DNA from: an uncultured Clostridia bacterium
Lineage (GTDB): Bacteria > Bacillota > Clostridia > Lachnospirales > Anaerotignaceae
Assembly (NCBI GenBank): GCA_944379995.1
Contig: CALWGF010000003.1
Location: 62,001 to 126,000 of the forward strand
Length of the DNA: 64,000 bases
Direction: 5' to 3'
A program made the position numbers and the translations under genes. Numbering within the stretch: the first letter of the stretch is position 1; every line of letters starts with the position of its first letter. The notes beneath the pieces are model-generated. The model was not told the DNA's origin. It was given only the letters and a program-made list of their open reading frames with translations, and did not search any database. This document shows, in pieces, positions 8,061 to 16,822 of this stretch.

Positions 8061-8062
8061 TT

Positions 8063-8506
8063 TCACTCCCTGGCAATTATTTTAAATTTCTGAACGCCAT
8101 GTATAGACTCTATTTTCTTAACAAATGTACTCATATCACCTTTCATATCATTTGTTTCAATAGTTATAGTAACGTTTGCAATACCGTTTATAGGTATTGT
8201 TTGGTTTATAGTAAGAATATTTGCACCTGCATCAGCTATGCTGTTTAATATAGATGATAAAAGACCTGTTGTATCATCAAGATTTACAGATATAGTAACA
8301 GTTTTTCCTCTTGTATTTTCGTATAAAGGATAAACTGCATCTCTATATTTATAAAAAGCACTTCTGCTTATTCCAACTTTAGCAACTGCATCTTGAACAG
8401 TTTTTTCTTTACCACTTTCAAGAAGATTTTTTACTTCCATAACTTTCAAAAAAATCTCTGGTAGTACACTTTTATCTACAATAAAAAAATTTTTATCTTC
8501 TCTCAT
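8063..8506 (-). CDS. ACT domain protein of the PheB/UPF0735 family (147 aa)
   Basis: Small cytoplasmic protein with an N-terminal helix-turn-helix-like segment (residues 12-60, with AVAKVGISRSAFYKYRDAVYPLY) and a C-terminal ACT domain (about 70-146, TVTISVNLDDTTGLLSSILNSIADAGANILTINQ). The family usually sits next to homoserine dehydrogenase in Firmicutes, as here, and is thought to sense an amino acid; the ligand is unknown. The ATG at 8506 has GGAGAGG 5 bases upstream, better than the longer frame. It is the first gene of the operon. It could be the local regulator of hom-thrB-lysC, which is inference. Confidence 0.85.
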   Translation of the reverse strand: MREDKNFFIVDKSVLPEIFLKVMEVKNLLESGKEKTVQDAVAKVGISRSAFYKYRDAVYPLYENTRGKTVTISVNLDDTTGLLSSILNSIADAGANILTINQTIPINGIANVTITIETNDMKGDMSTFVKKIESIHGVQKFKIIARE

Positions 8507-8555
8507 AAACGCCTCTCCTGTTTTTCTAACATAAACATTTGTAGTCACATCAAGG

Positions 8556-8584
8556 AATATAACACATATTATTACTAAATTCAA
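8556..8584 (-). promoter_or_regulatory. promoter of the ACT-hom-thrB-lysC operon
   Basis: Minus-strand TTGAAT (8579-8584) and TATATT (8556-8561) are 17 bases apart, giving a leader of about 40 bases before the ATG at 8506. No T-box or riboswitch fits in that leader. Confidence 0.6.
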
Positions 8585-8637
8585 GTATTAATTATAAAAT
8601 ACTTAAATTTTTTATATTTATATATCATTTTTATTAT

Positions 8638-9270
8638 TTATATTGAAAATTCATTAAATGTATTTATATATTCATTGCAAATATCAATTATTTTTTGTTT
8701 ATTATCTTTTGAAAATTCATCATATACACCTACAACATAAGCACCGGATTTTTTAGCCCCTTCTACTGCATGTAAAGAATCTTCAAATACAACACATTTT
8801 TTAATATCTTCACCAAGTTTTTTTGCTGTTTCAATATATATATCAGGAAATGTCTTATTAACACCTATTTCATCTGAAAACATAAAAGCATCAAAATATT
8901 CATATATATTATTTCTTTTTAAAACTGCAAAACACATATCTTTTATACAAGAAGTTGCAATACCCATTTTTATATTTTTTTGTTTAGCTTTTTTAATAAA
9001 CTCAAAAACATGCTCTTTCAAATTTATATTATTAGCATATTCATCATAAGCCAAATTATAAAGCTCATTCATTATTTCATTTGTAGACATTTCAATATTG
9101 TATCTTGATTTTATATATTCAACACCTTCAGTAAATGTAAGAGAGCTTATTTTTTTATTATATTCCTCGTCAGGTATAATACCAAATTTACCAAGAAAAT
9201 TTTTATCAGCATTAACCCACACATTCATAGAGTCTATTAAAGTACCGTCAAGGTCAAATATAAATGCCAT
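8638..9270 (-). CDS. HAD-superfamily phosphatase, subfamily IA (210 aa)
   Basis: Soluble phosphohydrolase or phosphomutase-like enzyme. Motif I FDLDGTLIDS (nucleophile D6, acid D8), motif II GIATSCIKD, and motif III/IV in FEDSLHAVEGAKKSG are all intact, with a four-helix cap between motifs I and II. This resembles beta-phosphoglucomutase and phosphoglycolate phosphatase-like members, but the substrate cannot be told from sequence. AGGAGAA precedes the ATG. The gene stands alone between the hom operon and a divergent gene. Confidence 0.88.
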   Translation of the reverse strand: MAFIFDLDGTLIDSMNVWVNADKNFLGKFGIIPDEEYNKKISSLTFTEGVEYIKSRYNIEMSTNEIMNELYNLAYDEYANNINLKEHVFEFIKKAKQKNIKMGIATSCIKDMCFAVLKRNNIYEYFDAFMFSDEIGVNKTFPDIYIETAKKLGEDIKKCVVFEDSLHAVEGAKKSGAYVVGVYDEFSKDNKQKIIDICNEYINTFNEFSI

Positions 9271-9444
9271 TATATATTTCTCCTATATCTAAATTTTAAT
9301 GTTTTTTATTATTTTATCAACAATAGCATAAAAATCAAGTTTATTACTAAATTTAACAACAATAAAAATATATTATTGCTTTTTATTGATAAATTTTTAA
9401 AATCTGATAAAATTAATTTAATATTTATAAGGAGCATAACTATA

Positions 9445-11028
9445 ATGATAAAAAAAATAGAGCTGACAGAAAAAATGAATGAAATAACACAAATTTTCTC
9501 AGAAAATTTTGATGAAATATATACATTTATGGAAAAAAGTACAAAAGAAGATATATTAAATCTTGCCCCTACTCTTTTCAGAAAATGGTATTATGGAACT
9601 ATTGTTGAAAACACAATACTTTCACCAGCAAATATAATAAGTGTATCTGATACAGTTGAAAATTTAAAAGACTCTGTTTTTACAATTAATCTTTCTATTG
9701 ATAAAACAAAAAGAGGTAAAAATAAATTTATATATGAAGGTGTTATTTATACAATAGAAAATCACCCTTTAATAGACGATTTAAAAACTGTTGCTAAAAT
9801 GTGTTTACCTGATGCCCCAACAACAGAAAATGGAATTGTAACAAAAGAGTATGCCTTAGAAATATCAAAAAATATTTCTATTAAAGACCCTTTTTATGCT
9901 GAATATCTTTTTTGTCTTTTAAACAGATTTGGTCTTTTAAATAAACTTGTTTCAATACATTCTTATAGAGTACAACTTTCTAATTCTGCTGACTCTTTCT
10001 TTAAAAAAGATAATGAAACACTTTTACATATTATAATAGATGAAAGCATAAAAATATGTTCTGAGAAAATATCAAAACTCTTTGAAGCAATAAATTCTAA
10101 TGTATCATTTGAAACAATATATAAACTTCTTCAAAGCCCTATTTCGGCAGATGATATTTTCGAAAAAATATATTCATCAATAGGTATTAATATAGAAAAA
10201 ATATGGCAAGCATCAGAAAATAATACTTTAACACCTTATGATACAGCTATACTTTCATCTACATTCTATATAGGTATTATAATTGATAAATATTTTATGA
10301 CAGTATTTAGTAGTTATTTAAAAATAACAGAGCCATTTTATTCAAGTGGTATGGATTTTAAAAACTCTATAAATTCTCTTGCTGAAATATTAACATTAAA
10401 AAAAGATACAGGTCTTGAAGTTTTTTCACCTTGCTCCTATTATAAAATAACTTCTATTGGTAAAAAACTTATATATGGTTATTCTGATAACAAAAAATTT
10501 ATGCCTGATATGCCTAAAAAGTTGAAATTTGAAGATATAGTTGAGGCTGTACTTTTTGAACATAATCAACTTAAACTTGTAAAAGCAAAAGAAATAGAAG
10601 AGGCAAAAAAAATTAATATTTATGAATTTAATATATACTATAACAATAATAAAACATTATGGAAAACTATTGAAGTTGTAGATACTTTTACTCTTGAAGA
10701 TTTTGGAAGTGAAATATGTATATGTTTTGCTTTTGAAAATATTTTTGATTATAGTTTTATAATAAAAGACAGTAATAACTTCCCTGTTGAATATATATCA
10801 ACATTTTCAAAAAGACCTTCACTTAATAAAACAGAAAAATATAAACTTTCAGATATAAATATAAATATAGGTGATGTATTTACATTTAATCCTACAAAAG
10901 AGAAAGAACTTACACTTAATATAAAATGTATTGGAATAAATAAGAAAAATAGTAATATTGTTTATCCAAGAATAAAAGCTCAAAGTATAAATATTACAAA
11001 AGAAGAAGAAGATATGGAACTTATCTAA
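9445..11028 (+). CDS. unassigned 527-residue protein with a possible pRiA4b ORF-3-like C-terminus
   Basis: No firm family. No signal peptide or membrane helices are evident, so it is probably cytoplasmic. Residues 1-380 are mostly helical and unrecognised. Residues of about 385-510 (YEFNIYYNNNKTLWKTIEVV, then FTLEDF, IGDVFTFNP, LNIKCIGI) look like the beta-rich plasmid pRiA4b ORF-3-like domain, whose function is unknown. This match is by eye and weak. The ATG at 9445 is preceded by AAGGAG 10 bases upstream. The aminotransferase gene follows after 23 bases, probably on the same transcript. Codon use looks like its neighbours. Confidence 0.72.
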   Translation: MIKKIELTEKMNEITQIFSENFDEIYTFMEKSTKEDILNLAPTLFRKWYYGTIVENTILSPANIISVSDTVENLKDSVFTINLSIDKTKRGKNKFIYEGVIYTIENHPLIDDLKTVAKMCLPDAPTTENGIVTKEYALEISKNISIKDPFYAEYLFCLLNRFGLLNKLVSIHSYRVQLSNSADSFFKKDNETLLHIIIDESIKICSEKISKLFEAINSNVSFETIYKLLQSPISADDIFEKIYSSIGINIEKIWQASENNTLTPYDTAILSSTFYIGIIIDKYFMTVFSSYLKITEPFYSSGMDFKNSINSLAEILTLKKDTGLEVFSPCSYYKITSIGKKLIYGYSDNKKFMPDMPKKLKFEDIVEAVLFEHNQLKLVKAKEIEEAKKINIYEFNIYYNNNKTLWKTIEVVDTFTLEDFGSEICICFAFENIFDYSFIIKDSNNFPVEYISTFSKRPSLNKTEKYKLSDININIGDVFTFNPTKEKELTLNIKCIGINKKNSNIVYPRIKAQSINITKEEEDMELI

Positions 11029-11051
11029 TATTAGAAAAGAGGTAATACAAA

Positions 11052-12146
11052 ATGAATAATCTTATGCATCAGCATGGTGGAGATTTAGACGCAATAGAAA
11101 AACTTTATGGTATACCTAAAGACGAAATATGGGATTTTAGTGGAAATATAAATCCTCTTGGATTTCCTGAAAGTGTAAAAAAAGCTATTGCTCAAAATGT
11201 TGATATAGTAACAAAATATCCTGATAAAAGATATACAGCTTTAAAAGAAAGTATAGGTATTTATACAGGTGCAAATCCTAAACATATAGTTGTTGGAAAT
11301 GGTTCAACAGAACTTATCTCTACTTTCATAAAAACAGCAAATGCAAGAGAAACTATAATTATAGGTCCTGCCTATTCTGAATATGAAAGAGAGGCTTCTA
11401 TTTGTGGAAGTGATTTCAGGTATTTTCCTTTAAAAGAAGAAGAAAATTTCGAAATAAATATTACAAATCTTATTAATGAGCTTACAGAAAAAGTGGGTAT
11501 GCTTATAATATGCAATCCAAACAATCCAACAGGAACAGCTATTACAACTATACAAATGAGAAAAATACTTTCACATTGCAAAAAAAATAATACATTTGTA
11601 ATGGTTGATGAAACATATATTGAGTTTAGTGATAATATAGATGAAATATGCACTATTCCTCTTGTAGAAGAATTTGATAATGTTTTTGTAATTAGAGGTA
11701 TATCAAAATTTTTTGCTGCCCCTGGAATACGTCTTGGGTATGGCATATGCAGTAATGAAAAATTTCTTAATACACTTATATCAGTTCAAGACCCTTGGTC
11801 TGTAAATGTTTTTGCTGCTTTTGCAGGAGAAAGACTTTTTAAAGATACAGAATTTATATCAAAATCAAAAAAACTTATATCTGATGAAAGAAAAAAAGCA
11901 TTTGCCGAACTTTCAAATTGGAAAAATATAAAATCATATAATTCATGTTCAAATTTTATATTGCTTAAACTTATGACAGACAAAATAAATTCTGCTGAAA
12001 TATTTGACATACTTATAAAACAAAAAATGCTTATAAGAGATGCCGAAAGTTTTACATTTTTAGATAATTCATATTTAAGATTTTGCATACTTAATCCAGA
12101 ACAGAATGAAAAACTCTTATCAGAACTAAAAAAAATAGTTGAATAA
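11052..12146 (+). CDS. PLP-dependent aminotransferase, CobD/HisC-like (364 aa)
   Basis: Fold-type I enzyme of aminotransferase class I/II. Seen: the HGGD start typical of threonine-phosphate decarboxylase (CobD), N33 in the SGNINPLG loop, the NPNNPTG motif (155-161), D186 in VDETYIEF, the PLP-binding K219 in GISKFFAAPG, and a late arginine (YLRFCILN). CobD makes aminopropanol phosphate for cobalamin, while HisC makes histidinol phosphate; the HGGD start favours CobD. No other cobalamin or histidine genes are nearby, so the true substrate is open. AGAGG precedes the ATG. It ends at a terminator shared with the converging gene. Confidence 0.85.
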   Translation: MNNLMHQHGGDLDAIEKLYGIPKDEIWDFSGNINPLGFPESVKKAIAQNVDIVTKYPDKRYTALKESIGIYTGANPKHIVVGNGSTELISTFIKTANARETIIIGPAYSEYEREASICGSDFRYFPLKEEENFEINITNLINELTEKVGMLIICNPNNPTGTAITTIQMRKILSHCKKNNTFVMVDETYIEFSDNIDEICTIPLVEEFDNVFVIRGISKFFAAPGIRLGYGICSNEKFLNTLISVQDPWSVNVFAAFAGERLFKDTEFISKSKKLISDERKKAFAELSNWKNIKSYNSCSNFILLKLMTDKINSAEIFDILIKQKMLIRDAESFTFLDNSYLRFCILNPEQNEKLLSELKKIVE

Positions 12147-12148
12147 TT

Positions 12149-12179
12149 AATAAAGCTATCCATAAGGATAGCTTTTATT
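12149..12179. terminator. terminator between the aminotransferase and DUF3885-like genes
   Basis: Perfect 10-bp stem AAAGCTATCC / GGATAGCTTT. It overlaps the stop codon of the converging minus-strand gene (12175-12177). Confidence 0.75.
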
Positions 12180-13338
12180 GTTTTATAAGTCTTTTCCATT
12201 CATTCCAAAATGCTATATAACCATTTCTTTCAAATTCATATTCAGGTAATATTTTTTCAGAACATTGATTATAAAACTTTTCAACACTTTCTGCAAAATT
12301 AATTACTTCTTTTTTATATTCATAAAAATTTATATTATGACTTTCACCCTTTTCTGTTTTTATAATAATATAATCATCATTATGTATAACTTCATAATCT
12401 ATACCATTATCACAGCCACTTATATATACATTTTCTAAACTTTCATCAGCAAACATACTATGACCACAACAAGGCAGCATTTGCTCACCTGTATTTGTTA
12501 TATAATGGTCTTTTTCTAATGTTTCAAGCATACGCAAAGCAGAAGCACTTACACAACAAGAATAGCTTAATATTTCTTCTTCTATTCTTACAGATATATC
12601 ACCATGCAAACATAAATCTTCTTTATTATCTTTTTCACCATTTATCCAATAAAAATCAAATGTAGTTATCTCAAAATCTTTTATATATTCTATATCTTTA
12701 AATAATTTATCAGTTTTTTCTCTGTCATAATCAAGTATATATTCATTATACTTTTTATATAAATGGTAAAGAATTTCTTTATTTTCAGATATAATATCAA
12801 GCCCTCTATCATCATACGTATTTAAAACAATATTATTTAATGTATCAATAAAATAAACATAATAACATAAATATTGACAGCCTCCAAAATCTGTTTTAGC
12901 AATTTCAGTTATGGCATTATAATAGTCTATTTTAGTACTATCCAAATTCCAAATAAGCTGTTTTCTTTTTAAAATTTCATCATCTTCTAAAACAACTTTA
13001 TCTGAAACTATTTCATCAGGCTCATTAATTTTTAATACATCACATATTTCCTTTATTATTTCAACATATTCATTATCATTATATATAATATCTATTCTTA
13101 AAATATCAAATGTATTTTCTAAGTTTTTAAATATACTATATGCTTTATTTGCATTATTTTTTATAAATTCAGGGTTTACAATACTTTCTTCATCATCAAA
13201 CTTTAAAAAATGTTCAATGTCCTCATCTTCTGATATACCAAAACGCAAACTGACATCACAATTATAAAAAAGAGGATTTTCAAAGTCTTTAATTCCTATT
13301 TTATTAAGAGTATTTTTAATTTTATCACTTAAATTCAT
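12175..13338 (-). CDS. DUF3885-like protein, unknown function (387 aa)
   Basis: Acidic, probably cytoplasmic protein with no signal peptide. The N-terminal segment (residues 20-110), with NPLFYNCDVSLRFGI followed by a helix and an NLENTFDILRIDI strand, resembles DUF3885. The C-terminal half has CLHGDISVRI, a CCVSASALRMLETL helix, EQMLPCCGHSMF and a final NGYIAFWNEWKRL, a pattern found in uncharacterised Firmicutes proteins. The several paired cysteines (CC twice, plus single ones) could bind metal, which is speculative. The ATG at 13338 has GGAGGTG 5 bases upstream. It is monocistronic. DUF3885-type genes are sometimes found with polymorphic toxins, but no toxin is present here. Confidence 0.7.
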   Translation of the reverse strand: MNLSDKIKNTLNKIGIKDFENPLFYNCDVSLRFGISEDEDIEHFLKFDDEESIVNPEFIKNNANKAYSIFKNLENTFDILRIDIIYNDNEYVEIIKEICDVLKINEPDEIVSDKVVLEDDEILKRKQLIWNLDSTKIDYYNAITEIAKTDFGGCQYLCYYVYFIDTLNNIVLNTYDDRGLDIISENKEILYHLYKKYNEYILDYDREKTDKLFKDIEYIKDFEITTFDFYWINGEKDNKEDLCLHGDISVRIEEEILSYSCCVSASALRMLETLEKDHYITNTGEQMLPCCGHSMFADESLENVYISGCDNGIDYEVIHNDDYIIIKTEKGESHNINFYEYKKEVINFAESVEKFYNQCSEKILPEYEFERNGYIAFWNEWKRLIKQ

Positions 13339-13403
13339 ACTGCACCTCCTACTATAATTCATTTTATCAACAACATATATAAATAACCATTAATATTTTC
13401 TTA

Positions 13404-13438
13404 AATAAAAAAGGTATGGAATAAAATTCCATACCTCT
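13404..13438 (-). terminator. terminator of valS
   Basis: Perfect 10-bp stem (13412-13421 with 13428-13437), followed on the minus strand by a run of T. It lies just after the valS stop codon. Confidence 0.85.
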
Positions 13439-13444
13439 AAATTA

Positions 13445-16084
13445 TTATTTTTTCATCTGTGCAAGTCTTTCTTCAACTTGTACAAGAATACCTTTATATT
13501 TTTCGCCTTTTGCTTTTTCCTCATCAATAACTTTTTGAGGTGCTTTTGCAACAAAGCCTTGATTGCTGAGTTTTTTCTCTACTCTTTCAATCTCTTTAAT
13601 CATTTTTTCTTTTTCTTTTTCAAGTCTTTCAATTTCTTTTGCAATGTCAACAAGTTCTGCAAATGGCATATAAATTACAGCATTTGGAATAACAGTTGAA
13701 ACAGCATCGTCTTCAATACCTGTTTTATCAGTCTGAACTGTTACATCACTTGCATATGCAAGAGTTTTAAAGAATACTTTTGATTTTTCAAATATTTCTC
13801 TTGTATTTTCATCAGAAGATACAACAAAAATTTGTGCTTTCTTTGAAGGAACAACATTCATTTCTGCACGAATATTTCTTATATTTCTTACTGCTTCTTT
13901 AACAAGGTCAATTTCTTCTTCATTTGTTTTAAAGTTCCATTCATCTTTAAATACTGGCCAATCAGAAATCATAATACTTTCTTCTTCTGACTGTATATGA
14001 GTAAATATTTCTTCTGTGATAAATGGCATATATGGGTGAAGGAGTTTAAGAGCATTTATAAGAACAGTTTTAAGTGTCCAAAGGGCAGCATCTCTTGTTT
14101 CATCTTCTTTATTGTAAAGACGAGGTTTAACCATTTCAATATACCAGTCACAATATTCGTCCCAAAGGAAATCATGTATTTTCTGAACAGCAAGTCCAAG
14201 TTCATAGCTTTCCATATTTTCTGTAACTTCTTTTGCAAGAGTATTTACTTTTGAAATAATCCATTTATCTGCTGATGTAAGTTTAATATCTTCAACATTA
14301 TATTTTTTATCTTCAAGGTTCATAAGAACAAATCTTGATGCATTCCATAATTTATTTGCAAAGTTACGGCTTGCGTCAAGTCTTTCCCAATAAAATCTCA
14401 TATCATTTCCAGGAGCATTACCTGTTATAAGCATAAGTCTTAATGGGTCAGCACCATATTTTTCAATAACTTGAAGTGGGTCAATACCATTTCCTAAAGA
14501 TTTTGAGAATTTACGTCCTTGGTCATCTCTTATAAGACCGTGTATAAATACATCTTTAAATGGAATTTCTCCCATTTGTTCAATACCTGAGAATACCATT
14601 CTAACAACCCAGAAGAATATAATATCATAAGCAGTTACAAGAACACTTGTAGGATAGAACTGTTTAAGTTCTTCTGTGTTTTCTGGCCAACCTAATGTTG
14701 AGAATGGCCATAAAGCTGATGAGAACCATGTATCAAGTGTATCTTCATCTTGTTTAAAGTTTGAAGAACCACATTTTGAACATTTTTCTGGAGCTGTTTT
14801 AGCAACTTCAATATGTCCACATTCTTGACAATAGTATGCAGGAATTCTATGTCCCCACCAAAGCTGTCTTGAAATACACCAATCACGAATATTTTCAAGC
14901 CAATGGAGATATATTTTTCCAAAACGGTCAGGTATAAAACGAAGGTCATCTTTTTTATATGCTTCTATTGCAGGTCTTGCAAGTTCTTCCATTTTTACGA
15001 ACCATTGTAATTTAATTAAAGGTTCAACAACTTCATTACAACGTTCATGAACACCTACTGCATGAGTAATATCTTCAATTTTTATAAGGTAGCCTTCTTG
15101 TTTAAGTCTTTCAACAATAAGTTTTCTTGCTTCAAGTCTATCAAGCCCTTTATATTCTCCTGCATTATCATTGAGAGTGCCATCATCATTCATTATATTT
15201 ATTCTTGGAAGGTCATGACGAAGTCCAACTTCAAAGTCATTAGGGTCATGAGCTGGTGTAATTTTAACAACACCTGTACCAAATTCTCTATCAACATAAC
15301 TATCAGCAACAACTGGAATTTCTTTATTAACAATAGGAAGTATAACAGATTTTCCTATATATTTTTGGTATCTTTCATCATCTGGGTGAACAGCAACAGC
15401 AGTATCCCCAAGCATTGTTTCAGGTCTTGTTGTAGCAATTTCCATAAAATCATCTGTTCCAGCAACAGGGTATTTAATATGCCAGAAATGACCTGCTTTA
15501 TCAATATGGTTTACCTCAGCATCAGAAATAGTTGTCTGACATTTTGGACACCAGTTTATTATTTTTTCACCTCTATATATAAGACCTTTATCATAAAGTC
15601 TTGTAAATACCTCAAGAACAGCTTCTGAACAGCCTTCGTCCATTGTAAATCTTACTCTATCCCAGTCACATGAGCTACCCATTTTTCTAAGCTGATTAAG
15701 TATAATTCCGCCGTATTCTTCTTTCCAAGCCCAAGCTCTTTCAAGGAAGCCTTCACGACCAACATCTTCTTTTGTAAGACCTTCATCAAGCATTTTTTGT
15801 ACAACTTTAACTTCTGTTGAAATACTTGCATGGTCAATACCCGGTATCCAAAGAGCATTATAACCTGACATACGTTTCCAACGAATAAGTATATCCTGTA
15901 TAGTATTATCAAGAGCATGTCCCATATGAAGTTGACCTGTAATATTTGGTGGTGGCATAACTATTGTATATGGTTTTTTGCTTTTGTCTACTTCTGTATG
16001 AAAATATTTTTTTGCTAACCATTCACTGTAAAGTCTATCCTCTACAATAGAAGGGTCATATGTTTTTGCTAATTCTTTTATCAT
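13445..16084 (-). CDS. valS: valine--tRNA ligase (879 aa)
   Basis: Class I synthetase charging tRNA-Val. Seen: PPPNITGQLHMGHALDN with the HIGH-type motif HMGH at 53-56, WCPKCQT, the CP1 editing domain with TTRPETMLGDTAVAVHP, DTWFSSALWP, the KMSKS-type GRKFSKSLGNG near residue 525, the anticodon-binding domain, and a C-terminal coiled-coil arm (MIKEIERVEKKLSNQGFVAKAP). Length is normal. AGGAGG lies upstream of the ATG. It is a single-gene unit with a valine T-box leader and its own terminator. Confidence 0.97.
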   Translation of the reverse strand: MIKELAKTYDPSIVEDRLYSEWLAKKYFHTEVDKSKKPYTIVMPPPNITGQLHMGHALDNTIQDILIRWKRMSGYNALWIPGIDHASISTEVKVVQKMLDEGLTKEDVGREGFLERAWAWKEEYGGIILNQLRKMGSSCDWDRVRFTMDEGCSEAVLEVFTRLYDKGLIYRGEKIINWCPKCQTTISDAEVNHIDKAGHFWHIKYPVAGTDDFMEIATTRPETMLGDTAVAVHPDDERYQKYIGKSVILPIVNKEIPVVADSYVDREFGTGVVKITPAHDPNDFEVGLRHDLPRINIMNDDGTLNDNAGEYKGLDRLEARKLIVERLKQEGYLIKIEDITHAVGVHERCNEVVEPLIKLQWFVKMEELARPAIEAYKKDDLRFIPDRFGKIYLHWLENIRDWCISRQLWWGHRIPAYYCQECGHIEVAKTAPEKCSKCGSSNFKQDEDTLDTWFSSALWPFSTLGWPENTEELKQFYPTSVLVTAYDIIFFWVVRMVFSGIEQMGEIPFKDVFIHGLIRDDQGRKFSKSLGNGIDPLQVIEKYGADPLRLMLITGNAPGNDMRFYWERLDASRNFANKLWNASRFVLMNLEDKKYNVEDIKLTSADKWIISKVNTLAKEVTENMESYELGLAVQKIHDFLWDEYCDWYIEMVKPRLYNKEDETRDAALWTLKTVLINALKLLHPYMPFITEEIFTHIQSEEESIMISDWPVFKDEWNFKTNEEEIDLVKEAVRNIRNIRAEMNVVPSKKAQIFVVSSDENTREIFEKSKVFFKTLAYASDVTVQTDKTGIEDDAVSTVIPNAVIYMPFAELVDIAKEIERLEKEKEKMIKEIERVEKKLSNQGFVAKAPQKVIDEEKAKGEKYKGILVQVEERLAQMKK

Positions 16085-16130
16085 TTTTATCCTCCTAAAA
16101 ATTTTTATTAACGATAAAATAGTACCAAAT

Positions 16131-16368
16131 AAAAAAGAGCCTTCGTCTAAAAAGGACGAAAGCTCGCGGTACCACCTTTATTCCTGCAAACAGGCTCTTA
16201 AAAGTATTTAACGGAACAACCCGGCTGTATCTACTGAAAAATTTCAATACAGAAACTCACAGGCTACCTTCAACATAACATATCCCGAAAGGTCTTACAG
16301 TCAATGAACCTTTCTCCCTGAGGGCTGTATATGCATACTCCTCCTGCTCACAGTTTTTATCATAATCA
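16131..16368 (-). ncRNA. T-box riboswitch leader of valS (specifier GTA)
   Basis: On the minus strand the leader shows the T-box core AAAGGTGGTACCGCG (about 16165-16179), a stem I with GCAGGAGGAG near 16340, and a specifier codon GTA at 16265-16267, four bases after GAA; this is a valine codon. The terminator GAGC-TTCGTC / GACGAA-GCTC spans about 16138-16166 with a T run. The specifier offset is the same as in the thrS leader, which supports both readings. Confidence 0.93.
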
Positions 16369-16374
16369 TAATTG

Positions 16375-16403
16375 ATTTTAGTTTAGCATTATGATTTTGT
16401 CAA
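16375..16403 (-). promoter_or_regulatory. promoter of valS
   Basis: Minus-strand TTGACA (16398-16403) and TAAAAT (16375-16380) with a 17-base spacer. It begins only 9 bases after the yjbQ stop codon, with no terminator between. Confidence 0.78.
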
Positions 16404-16411
16404 TACTAAAA

Positions 16412-16804
16412 TTATATAACCTTTACAAAAAACTTTCTTGTACGAGGACCATCAAACTCTGTAAAATATATTCCTTGCCATGTACCTATTTTCAATTCAC
16501 CATTTTCTATAATTACAGTTTGATTTGAACCCATAAATGATGCTTTAATATGTGCAGATGAATTACCTTCAAAATGTCTATATTCTTTATCTTCTGGAAC
16601 AATTTTTGAAATTTCCATAAGCATATCTTTTACAACATCAGGGTCAGCATTTTCATTTATTGTAATACCTGCTGTTGTATGTGGTACAAATATAACACAA
16701 ATACCTGAATTTACTTTACTTTCCATTACGGCTTCTTTAACCTTATTTGTAATGTTTATAAATTCATTAACTTTTGTTGTTTTTAATGAAAATTCAAATA
16801 ACAT
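16412..16804 (-). CDS. YjbQ family protein (secondary thiamine-phosphate synthase type, 130 aa)
   Basis: Small cytoplasmic UPF0047/YjbQ protein. Seen: ICVIFVPHTTAGITINENADPDV with the conserved His and acidic cluster, the EGNSSAHIKASFMGSNQTV stretch, and LKIGTWQGIYFTEFDGPR at the end. Members show weak thiamine-phosphate synthase activity, but the physiological role is unsettled. ATG 16804 is preferred over a GTG at 16813 that gives three more residues; neither has a strong ribosome site. It is the last gene of the cell-wall cluster, 18 bases after ftsW, with no obvious functional link to it. Confidence 0.9.
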   Translation of the reverse strand: MLFEFSLKTTKVNEFINITNKVKEAVMESKVNSGICVIFVPHTTAGITINENADPDVVKDMLMEISKIVPEDKEYRHFEGNSSAHIKASFMGSNQTVIIENGELKIGTWQGIYFTEFDGPRTRKFFVKVI

Positions 16805-16822
16805 AAATATCACTCACTTTCA

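Noticed and set aside
8584..8610. Short AAGTATT/AATACTT inverted repeat between the HAD gene and the hom operon
   Set aside because: The arms are short, purely AT and lack a T run; it is expected by chance in this base composition.
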